From: JBAZKK01 sp041650795
GTDB taxonomy: Bacteria > Omnitrophota > Gorgyraeia > Gygaellales > Profunditerraquicolaceae
Length of the DNA: 64,000 bases
Direction: 5' to 3'
Assembly: GCA_041650795.1 (NCBI GenBank)
Contig: JBAZKK010000004.1
Location: 1 to 64,000, forward strand
The notes under the pieces are model-generated. The model searched no databases and was not told the origin of the DNA. It was given only the letters and a program-made list of their open reading frames with translations. A program made the position numbers and the translations under genes. Of this stretch, positions 58,301-64,000 are shown piece after piece. How positions within the stretch are numbered: the stretch's first letter is position 1; every line of letters starts with the position of its first letter.

Positions 58301-58811
58301 TCTCTGCCATGACGGCGACGAAATCAAGACTGTCGGCATGATATCTAAAATTAAACATACCATTACCCGCGCCAAACAGGAAAAAATGGCAATCCTGAAA
58401 TTGGAGGACCTGGAAGGCGCGGTAGAGGTGCTGGTTTTTCCGCAGGCCTTTCAGAAGGTTTACCGTTATATCCAGCCCAGCAGCGTAGTGATGGTCAGGG
58501 GTAGGCTTAACCTTAAGGAGGAATCCCCCAAGATTATCGCCAACGATCTGTTCCCCATTGAAGAGGTTTACCGGATTATCAGCGCCATGAATATCAATCT
58601 TTCCGGCATCAGAGAGAATCTTTTCGAGAGCCTTAAAACCCTATTGTCATCATCTCCCGGGAAAACCCCGGTTTATCTGCGCTTGGATACCCCGTCTAAG
58701 TCACGCATCCAGATGGTAGTAGGAAACGGCCTCTTCGTAGATCCTTCTGAGAGGCTAACCCAGGATATCGCTAATCTCCTGGGGGAGGATAGACTATCCC
58801 TGGTGATATAG
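55380..58811 (+). CDS. dnaE: DNA polymerase III subunit alpha
   Basis: The replicative polymerase, 1143 residues. The N-terminal PHP domain (FIHLHLHTQYSLLDGACRIPEL, LAITDHGNMFGA, GCEVYIA) retains the metal-binding histidines, so it may proofread. The polymerase core shows VGPGRGSAAGSIVSYLLGITDIDPL and PDIDIDFCYERR (catalytic aspartates), then YQEQIMQAANALAGF and KSHSAAYALISYRTAYLKANFPVEF. An OB-fold region is near 985-1060 (KTVGMISKIKHTITRAKQEKMAIL) and a short C-terminal domain follows. This is the DnaE1 form. No epsilon or tau gene is close by. Confidence 0.97.
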   Translation: MPRSDFIHLHLHTQYSLLDGACRIPELLALASQYKMDSLAITDHGNMFGAIDFYLSAQKAGIKPIIGCEVYIAPQSRFEKSSSSIEDASYHLILLAKDETGYQNLMKLVSIGYLEGFYYRPRIDKESLAKYHEGLIALSSCLKGEIPSLLEERRFNDALKVADDYLQIMGKDNFYLELQENRIPEQRLVNEGLIRISRELNIPLVATNDVHYLNKEHAASHEALLCIQTQTTMDDPNRMRFQTEEFYFKSPQEMQDNFKDVPHAIANTVEIAARCNLELDFSRIHLPRYEAPIGKTKEDFLKELCDKGLAVRFKGAENGIKERLEHELRIIKEMGFTSYFLIVWDFIHYAKSQGIPVGPGRGSAAGSIVSYLLGITDIDPLRYGLLFERFLNPERIGLPDIDIDFCYERRQEVIDYVTNKYGRGNVAQIITFGTMQARGVVRDVGRVMGMSYADVDRIAKMIPPDPNITLKDALESEAELKSLYKTQSQLTQLIDTALSLEGLNRHASVHAAGVVIADKPLDNYMPLFKSQDDQITTGYSMKALEKIGLLKVDFLGLRTLTVIDQTVKIIKDSRAKDIGIKELPLDDPKTYQLLSSARTVGVFQVESSGMRDLLRKLEPSCFDDLIALLALYRPGPIGSGMLDDFMQRKHNRVPIKYDHPKLESILKETYGIMVYQEQIMQAANALAGFSFAEADLLRRAMSKKIPEVMEKQRINFVSGCLKNSIKESIANKIFDLIEYFSGYGFNKSHSAAYALISYRTAYLKANFPVEFMTALLTSERDNTDKIVEYVNEANRMGIKILPPDINESDALFKAVDGSTIRFGLLAVKNVGGGAIESVVSARKEGGFKSLEDLVQRVDSRLVNRKVLESLIKCGAMDRFGMPRAQMFASLEKLLEISSKTQRDKEKGQMSFFDQGPIAGGFKEVVRLPQIKEWPEPQLLAFEKEMLGFYVSGHPLARYAGQIRRFASVSTRNLSLCHDGDEIKTVGMISKIKHTITRAKQEKMAILKLEDLEGAVEVLVFPQAFQKVYRYIQPSSVVMVRGRLNLKEESPKIIANDLFPIEEVYRIISAMNINLSGIRENLFESLKTLLSSSPGKTPVYLRLDTPSKSRIQMVVGNGLFVDPSERLTQDIANLLGEDRLSLVI

Positions 58812-58832
58812 GCAATCTTGCTTAATCTTTGC

Positions 58833-58861
58833 TTGACATTGTAACTTTTTGATGTTATTGT
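58833..58861 (+). promoter_or_regulatory. Promoter for the HU gene
   Basis: TTGACA, a 17-base spacer and TATTGT, ending 22 bases before the HU ATG, which has a GGGAGGTG ribosome site. Confidence 0.7.
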
Positions 58862-58883
58862 AGTTATAAACGGGAGGTGCGCA

Positions 58884-59156
58884 ATGACAAAGAAGGATAT
58901 AATACTTAGAGTTTCTGATGAAACCAGCCTTAAACAGATAGACGTAAAAAAGGTGGTCCAGAAAACATTTGATTGCATTGTGGAAGCCCTCGCAAGAGGC
59001 GAAAAGATAGAGCTGCGTAATTTTGGCGTGTTTAAGATAAAGCAGAGAAAGAGCCGCACCGGCCGGAATCCCCGTACCGGTCAGGTCGTTCCCGTCCCGC
59101 CCCGTAAGGTTGTAGTCTTTAAGCCAGGCTTAGAGATGAAGAAAAAGATGAGGTAG
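58884..59156 (+). CDS. hup: HU/IHF-family DNA-binding protein
   Basis: A 90-residue histone-like protein that bends and compacts DNA. It starts TKKDIILRVSDETSLKQIDVKKVVQKTFDCIVEALARGEKIELRNFGVF and has the DNA-inserting arm KSRTGRNPRTGQVVPVPPRKVVVFKPG with the intercalating Pro. HU and IHF subunits cannot be separated safely here, but a lone gene with its own promoter favours HU-like homodimers. hisS starts 36 bases downstream. Confidence 0.93.
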   Translation: MTKKDIILRVSDETSLKQIDVKKVVQKTFDCIVEALARGEKIELRNFGVFKIKQRKSRTGRNPRTGQVVPVPPRKVVVFKPGLEMKKKMR

Positions 59157-59192
59157 CCAACCGCCCACTTTTATCTTTAAAATAAAACCCTG

Positions 59193-60446
59193 ATGTTCAA
59201 GAGAATCCCCGGCACGAAAGACATATTGCCCGATGAGATCGGGCGCTGGCAGCGGATAGAAGAGGCTGCGCGCGATGTCTTCGCGCTTTATAATTACTCC
59301 GAAGTGCGCTTCCCGTTGATAGAAGATATCGCTCTATTTAACCGTTCGCTGGGGGGCTCTGCCGAGATAGTCCAGAAGCAGATGTTTGTTATTAAGAATG
59401 CCTCTGATACCTATGCCCTGCGTCCGGAAGGCACGGCTTCGGTCGCGCGCGCTTACATCGAAAACAACCTCGATAAAAATAAGGGATTGGTAAAACTTTA
59501 TTATAGCGGGCCGATGTTCAGGCTGGAGAGGCCGCAGAAAGGGAGATTGCGCCAGTTCCATCATCTGGGCTGTGAGGTAATCGGTTCTTTGAGCCCTATG
59601 GTGGATGTCGAGGTTATATCTCTGGCAGATGCCCTTCTTAAGTCCTTTGGCGTAAGGGGCTATCTAATTGAATTGAACAGCCTTGGGTGTGCCGAGGATA
59701 AAAATGGATTCATGCATTTTTTGCGCGGTTCGCTTAAACCGCATTTGAGAGAGCTTTGCCAGGAATGCAATGAACGTTTTGACCGTAATCCCCTGCGCAT
59801 CCTCGATTGTAAAAATCCATCCTGCAGGGGGGCGGTGTCAAAAATGCTGCAGCCTGGAGGCGGCTTTTTATGCAGTTCCTGCGCCGCCCATGCCGAAGAA
59901 GTAAGAAGGGGGCTGGATTCCTTGAATATAGCATATAAGGCTAATCCTTACCTGGTGCGCGGCCTTGATTATTACACCGGTACGGTTTTTGAGATTAAGC
60001 ATGAGGGGCTCGGCGCCCAAGACGCTATCGGGGCCGGGGGCAGGTACGACGACCTTATCAGGGAGCTCGGCGGCCCGGAGGTTGGCGCAGTGGGTTTTGC
60101 CTTTGGCATGGAAAGGCTGCTTCTGGTTGCAGGCGAGAACCATGCAGGCGGCCAGCAGCGCGGCCTAGCTTATTTAATAACGCTGGGTGATGCCGCCGGC
60201 AAAGAGGGGCTTAAGATCCTGAATGCCTTAAGGGCCGCGGGCATACCCTCTGATACCGACTATGCGGATAAATCCCTTAAGGGCGCAATGCGTAAGGCCA
60301 ATGATGCCGGTGCAGACCGGGTTTTGATATTGGGTGATGATGAGCTTAAAAAACAGGTTATTACCTTAAGGGATATGCGCACCAGCCAGCAGCGCGAGGT
60401 GCCCTTGGAAGATTTAATTAAGGAGTTAAGAAAGGGGATAAGATAA
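59193..60446 (+). CDS. hisS: Histidyl-tRNA synthetase
   Basis: Class II synthetase of 417 residues. FKRIPGTKDILPDEIGRWQ starts it; motif 2 FRLERPQKGRLRQFHHLGCEVIG, the histidine A box LVRGLDYYTGTVFEI and GAGGRYDDLIRELGGPEVGAVGFAFGMERLL (motif 3) are all visible. The C-terminal anticodon domain covers about 325-417. A Cys-rich segment (CQECNERF...CKNPSCRG...CSSC) at about 190-230 resembles the zinc-like insertion of some bacterial HisRS. It is followed after one base by aspS, the common hisS-aspS pair. Confidence 0.97.
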   Translation: MFKRIPGTKDILPDEIGRWQRIEEAARDVFALYNYSEVRFPLIEDIALFNRSLGGSAEIVQKQMFVIKNASDTYALRPEGTASVARAYIENNLDKNKGLVKLYYSGPMFRLERPQKGRLRQFHHLGCEVIGSLSPMVDVEVISLADALLKSFGVRGYLIELNSLGCAEDKNGFMHFLRGSLKPHLRELCQECNERFDRNPLRILDCKNPSCRGAVSKMLQPGGGFLCSSCAAHAEEVRRGLDSLNIAYKANPYLVRGLDYYTGTVFEIKHEGLGAQDAIGAGGRYDDLIRELGGPEVGAVGFAFGMERLLLVAGENHAGGQQRGLAYLITLGDAAGKEGLKILNALRAAGIPSDTDYADKSLKGAMRKANDAGADRVLILGDDELKKQVITLRDMRTSQQREVPLEDLIKELRKGIR

Positions 60447-60447
60447 G

Positions 60448-61845
60448 ATGCTTCGCACGCACACCTGCGGAGAGTTAAATGCCGGCGATATCGGCAAGGA
60501 GGTGGTGCTTTGCGGATGGGTAGCCAACCGCAGGGACCATGGCAAGCTTATTTTTATTGATATCCGCGACAGATTCGGCATAACACAGGTGGTGTTCATA
60601 CCTAAGGATTCGCCTGAGGCGCACATCCGCGCCCAGGAGTTGAGGAACGAATTCGTCATTCTTCTCAAGGGCAAGGTGAATCGCCGTCCCCAGGGCACGG
60701 TAAACGACAAGATACCTACCGGCCAGGTAGAGGTGGCGGCCGCCGAATTGGAGATACTTAACCCCAGCCTTACGCCCCCTTTTGAGATACTGGACGAACT
60801 CGAGGTAACCGAAGAGATGCGCCTGAAATACCGTTACCTGGATTTAAGGAGAAAAAAGGTCCTGGATAATTTCCTGTTAAGGAACAGGCTTTATAATGTT
60901 ATTAATTCCTTCCTGCCCGAGAAAGGATTTATTTCCTGCGAGACCCCCCTGTTGACGAGGTCCACTCCCGAGGGCGCGCGCGATTATCTTGTTCCTTCAA
61001 GGCTCAACCCCGGGGATTTTTACGCCCTGCCGCAGTCGCCGCAGTTATTCAAGCAGATCCTGATGGTGGCTGGCATCGACCGCTATTACCAGATTGCCAA
61101 GTGTTTCCGCGACGAGGACCTGCGCGCTGACCGCCAGCCGGAGTTTACCCAACTGGATATCGAGATGTCGTTTGTAGAGGAGGAGGACATCTTTTTATTA
61201 ATAGAGGAGTTTATGCAGTCGGCATTCAGGGAGCTCAAGGGGGTTGATTTAAAATTACCGTTTGAGCGCCTTTCTTACCAACAGGCAACAGAAGGTTACG
61301 GCAGCGATAAGCCGGACCTGCGCAAGAAGAATAATTCAGAATTCGCCTTTGTGTGGGTTAAGGACTTCCCGCTTTTTAAGTATAACGAAGAAGAGAAGCG
61401 CTGGGAGAGCGAGCACCACCCTTTTACCGCTCCGTTCTGCGATGATATCGCAGATCTGGAGAAGGCCCCCGGCAAAATCAAGGCGCGTTCCTATGACCTT
61501 GTGTTAAACGGAGTAGAACTGGGTTCGGGTTCAATCAGGATTCATAGCCCGCAATTGCAGGAACGCATCTTTAAGATTATCGGTATTGACGAGGCGGAAG
61601 CTAAAGAGCGTTTCGGGTTCCTGATGGATGCCTTTCGTTTCGGTGCGCCGCCGCACGGCGGCTTCGCTTTTGGCATAGACCGGTTATTAGCTATAATGGC
61701 AGGAGAGCTTAGCATACGCGAGGTTATCGCTTTCCCCAAGACCCAGAAGGCCTTTTGCCCTTTGACCGGCGCGCCTTCAGGGGTCAAGGAGGAACAATTG
61801 AAGGAATTAGGGGTAACTGTCAAAAGAAGGAGGAGCCAGGCATGA
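60448..61845 (+). CDS. aspS: Aspartyl-tRNA synthetase lacking the GAD insertion
   Basis: Class II synthetase of bacterial type by its OB-fold start (LRTHTCGELNAGDIGKEVVLCGWVANRRDHGKLIFIDIRDR), QSPQLFKQILMVAGIDRYYQIAKCFRDEDLRADRQPEFTQLDIEMSFV (motif 2) and PPHGGFAFGIDRLLAIMAG (motif 3). At 465 residues it is about 120 shorter than usual bacterial AspRS. After GSDKPDLR (near residue 292) the sequence goes straight to FAFVWVKDFPLF, so the GAD domain normally inserted there is missing. Motifs on both sides are intact, so the enzyme is probably active. With gatCAB in the same genome it may charge both tRNA-Asp and tRNA-Asn. Confidence 0.95.
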   Translation: MLRTHTCGELNAGDIGKEVVLCGWVANRRDHGKLIFIDIRDRFGITQVVFIPKDSPEAHIRAQELRNEFVILLKGKVNRRPQGTVNDKIPTGQVEVAAAELEILNPSLTPPFEILDELEVTEEMRLKYRYLDLRRKKVLDNFLLRNRLYNVINSFLPEKGFISCETPLLTRSTPEGARDYLVPSRLNPGDFYALPQSPQLFKQILMVAGIDRYYQIAKCFRDEDLRADRQPEFTQLDIEMSFVEEEDIFLLIEEFMQSAFRELKGVDLKLPFERLSYQQATEGYGSDKPDLRKKNNSEFAFVWVKDFPLFKYNEEEKRWESEHHPFTAPFCDDIADLEKAPGKIKARSYDLVLNGVELGSGSIRIHSPQLQERIFKIIGIDEAEAKERFGFLMDAFRFGAPPHGGFAFGIDRLLAIMAGELSIREVIAFPKTQKAFCPLTGAPSGVKEEQLKELGVTVKRRRSQA

Positions 61846-62402
61846 AAGGGATAAAGTTTTTGGGGTGGGCGGTTTTAGTCTTTGTTTTTACGCTTTCCGG
61901 TTGCGTAGCCAGAACCTACGAGATAACCCGCGACAGAGTGGACCAGGACGTAGAGAGCGGCAACCGCGGCTATCTACAGGGTAAGGCGCCGCAGCAAGAA
62001 GCCCCGCGCAAAGCCACCAGGGAGGTGCGCGTCTTTGAGTTTGAATTAGGCTCGTCTTATAAGAATAAGGCGGCAAAGCCAAGGACAGAAGAGATAATTA
62101 CAGAGACGGATATTGCAAGAACGCCGGTTATGAGAGAACCCCAGACTCAAACCGTAACGGCGCAGGAGACGGAAGGCGCTATGCAGCAATATACCGTTGG
62201 CAAAGGGGATACCCTGCAGAAGATTTCGCAGAAGTTCTACGGGACCACCAAGAAGTGGCAGAAGATCTATCAGGCTAACAGGGGTGCCCTAAAAGGGCCT
62301 GACAAGATTTACCCCGGGCAGGTTATCAACGTCCCGCAGGAGGTCAACTCCGGAGCCGTCTCGTCCGATCTGCCAGGTGAAAGCACGGAAGGGCTCAAAT
62401 AA
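61842..62402 (+). CDS. LysM-domain lipoprotein
   Basis: A 186-residue lipoprotein: lipobox LSGC with Cys21 after a hydrophobic signal peptide, then a polar, low-complexity middle, and a C-terminal LysM domain (QYTVGKGDTLQKISQKFYG...WQKIYQANRGALKGPDKIYPGQVINVP). LysM binds N-acetylglucosamine in peptidoglycan, so this protein likely links a membrane (inner or outer) to the wall. The start ATG overlaps the aspS stop by ATGA; an open frame further upstream lies in aspS and is not used. It precedes phoH. Confidence 0.87.
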   Translation: MKGIKFLGWAVLVFVFTLSGCVARTYEITRDRVDQDVESGNRGYLQGKAPQQEAPRKATREVRVFEFELGSSYKNKAAKPRTEEIITETDIARTPVMREPQTQTVTAQETEGAMQQYTVGKGDTLQKISQKFYGTTKKWQKIYQANRGALKGPDKIYPGQVINVPQEVNSGAVSSDLPGESTEGLK

Positions 62403-62444
62403 GGACGCAGGCCGGGATTTTTGCGGCTGGCCGTATTTACGGGA

Positions 62445-63416
62445 ATGGAAAAATTTGTCGCCATAGAAAATCAGCAGGAAGCCCAGGCCATTTTCGGTCC
62501 CCACGATGAGAACCTGAGGGCTGTCGAGAAGGAATTCAAGGTCAAGGCAAGCCTGCGCGGCGAGCGTCTCCTGATAAGCGGCACGGCCGGCAATATCAGG
62601 AAGGCCTCCGGCCTGATTGAAGAGATGCTTTCTTTGATAAGGAGAGGCGAGAAGGAATTCAGCCGGGCAGATTTTTATTACCGCTTGCGCAGTTTTAAGG
62701 ATAACGCAGGTGCCAGGATTGATACGGCTGAGCTGGAAAGGATGGCTTTTACCAAAAGCAGATCCGCCGGTCAGCGCCTCATTGGACCGAAAACCAAGGG
62801 GCAGCGCGAGTATGTTGAGGCAATCAGGAAATACGATATTGTTTTCGGCATCGGGCCGGCCGGCACCGGCAAGACCTATCTTGCCATGGCATCGGCAGTG
62901 GATGAATTGAAGAGGCATCAGGTCCGCCGGATTATTCTGACCCGCCCCGCCATAGAGGCAGGCGAATCATTAGGTTTTTTGCCCGGGGATATGTATGAGA
63001 AGATTTCGCCTTACCTGAGGCCGCTCTATGATGCTATCTATGATATGATGGAAGCGGAGACTATCGAGAGGTACCTTGCCAGCGGCATAATTGAGGTTGC
63101 GCCGCTTGCCTATATGCGCGGCAGGACCTTGAACGACGCTTTTATCATACTGGATGAAGCCCAGAACTGCACCGATGACCAGATGAAGATGTTTTTGACC
63201 CGCCTGGGTTTCGACTCCAAGGCCGTAATCACGGGAGACATTACCCAGAGCGACCTGCCGGACGGCAAGCCCATCGGGCTGCTTGACGCGCAGGCAATAT
63301 TAAAGGATATCGAGGGAATCAGGTTTATCCAGCTGACGGGCGCGGATGTGGTAAGGCATGCCCTTGTCCAGCGTATTATCGAGGCCTATGAAAAATCAGA
63401 CCGCAATAAAAACTAA
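62445..63416 (+). CDS. phoH: PhoH-family ATPase
   Basis: A 323-residue PhoH-like protein: a KH-like N-terminal region (VAIENQQEAQAIFGPHDENLRAVEKEFKVKASLRGERLLISG), then the ATPase with GPKTKGQREYVEAIRKYDIVFGIGPAGTGKTYLAMA (Walker A), LTRPAIEAGESLGFLPGDM, FIILDEAQNCTDDQMKMFLTRLG (Walker B) and TGDITQSDLP. The family is linked to RNA handling and ribosome maturation next to ybeY. I take the ATG at 62445; a TTG at 62421 would add eight residues. The next gene starts 29 bases before its stop, the usual phoH-pgpH order. Confidence 0.94.
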   Translation: MEKFVAIENQQEAQAIFGPHDENLRAVEKEFKVKASLRGERLLISGTAGNIRKASGLIEEMLSLIRRGEKEFSRADFYYRLRSFKDNAGARIDTAELERMAFTKSRSAGQRLIGPKTKGQREYVEAIRKYDIVFGIGPAGTGKTYLAMASAVDELKRHQVRRIILTRPAIEAGESLGFLPGDMYEKISPYLRPLYDAIYDMMEAETIERYLASGIIEVAPLAYMRGRTLNDAFIILDEAQNCTDDQMKMFLTRLGFDSKAVITGDITQSDLPDGKPIGLLDAQAILKDIEGIRFIQLTGADVVRHALVQRIIEAYEKSDRNKN

Positions 63417-64000
63417 ACTGAGGTATCTGGCAGGGGTGCTGGTGGTTTTTGCCTTAAGTTATATCCTGCGGATTAATTTTATCATTCCGCTGTTTTTGAT
63501 ACTCCTGGCTGCCTATTATCTGTCGCTGCTCCCCGCTCCTCAGGACAGAGGCATCTGTCTTCTTAACCTCTCGCTGCTTTTCGTCATTATATTCACGGCC
63601 AGCTACCTTATCGTTAAAAACGGCTGGTCGGTTTATTACATACCGTTTTCAGCGGTGCCGATGCTGGCAACCCTGCTTTTTGGGAATCTTTGGGTTTCCT
63701 TTCTTCTGGCACTGGCCTCGGGCATCTCCGTAGGTTCGCTTGCCGGTATGCATTATTACCTGGCGGTGATTTTTTTAATCAGCGGCATCGTATCGAGCCT
63801 CCTGGTATTGGGGGCGCGCCGGCGCATGGCGATTATACGGGCTGGTTTTATCACCGGGCTGGTGCAGATGCTGTCTGTTTTATTGGTGGACCGGTTCCTG
63901 CCTGCCGACCCCTCAAAATATATCATTCTTATGGTTAACGGTTTGGCCTCGAGCATACTGGTTTTGGGGATACTGCCGTTTTTTGAATACCTTTTCCGCA
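63388..64000 (+). CDS. 7TM membrane part of a PgpH-type HD phosphodiesterase, 3' truncated by window
   Basis: An open frame of 204 codons running off the window edge. It has seven hydrophobic helices and ends GILPFFEYLFR, the junction between the 7TM region and the HD domain in PgpH (7TMR-HD) proteins. PgpH degrades c-di-AMP, which would pair with the CdaA in this window (24045). Compared with known PgpH it lacks the large N-terminal extracytoplasmic domain: the first helix begins at residue 13. The HD catalytic domain should lie beyond position 64000. Position after phoH is classical. Confidence 0.82.
   Translation, partial: MKNQTAIKTKLRYLAGVLVVFALSYILRINFIIPLFLILLAAYYLSLLPAPQDRGICLLNLSLLFVIIFTASYLIVKNGWSVYYIPFSAVPMLATLLFGNLWVSFLLALASGISVGSLAGMHYYLAVIFLISGIVSSLLVLGARRRMAIIRAGFITGLVQMLSVLLVDRFLPADPSKYIILMVNGLASSILVLGILPFFEYLFR

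Overview
The window is a dense, almost entirely plus-strand stretch of a bacterial chromosome. It is rich in housekeeping genes joined by 1-4 base overlaps into long operons. The cell looks diderm and anaerobic: there are outer-membrane/lipid A and lipoprotein genes (PagL-like deacylase, two lipobox proteins), the corrinoid-protein part of the Wood-Ljungdahl pathway, GatCAB-dependent amidation, a bactofilin, several PilZ proteins and a Thi4-type thiazole synthase. This mix, with the many small or shortened proteins, fits an uncultivated lineage such as Candidatus Omnitrophota. That placement is an inference; no rRNA or marker set is present to settle it.

Layout. 1-8050: gatCAB, a C-terminal processing protease and a divergent polysaccharide deacetylase (envelope), tsaD, MgtC, a bactofilin fused to a DNA-binding domain, a small HTH membrane protein and larB. 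8076-13913: five-gene methyl-branch module (acsC, reductive activator, CooC-like ATPase, acsD, acsE) without the CODH/ACS catalytic subunits. 13894-19033: dgkA, envelope proteins, tRNA-Met, cNMP-binding protein, PagL, a metal permease, and on the minus strand thi4 under a TPP riboswitch. 19369-26822: membrane protein, tilS, ftsH, folP, diadenylate cyclase with a reduced YbbR partner, pdxJ, acpS, nnrD. 26824-27122: tRNA-Thr, tRNA-Tyr, tRNA-Gly. 27193-46091: archaeal-type thymidylate synthase, PilZ, gpsA, tRNA-Pro, PilZ, then an aspartate-family operon (hom, thrC, coaB, a phosphoglycerate-mutase-like candidate homoserine kinase, cstA, lysC, cimA) running into valS, nadC, a HEAT protein, uvrB and coaX.

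46071-48120 is the main regulatory region. A perfect consensus promoter drives a structured leader with a terminator ahead of a PilZ gene. A minus-strand secreted protein is preceded by two copies of a related RNA-like element, the distal one joined to a textbook terminator. Next come a LacI-type palindrome and a CIRCE operator in front of groESL. The leaders resemble the GEMM (cyclic dinucleotide) riboswitch class but depart from it at core positions. They are the best candidate here for something undescribed.

50159-64000: two-component system with a CHASE4 kinase, guaB3-guaA, dnaE, HU, hisS, an aspS lacking the usual GAD insertion, a LysM lipoprotein, phoH and the start of a 7TM-HD (PgpH-type) gene cut by the window end. 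At least nine promoters with exactly 17-base spacers can be read by eye, so primary-sigma promoters in this organism look canonical.
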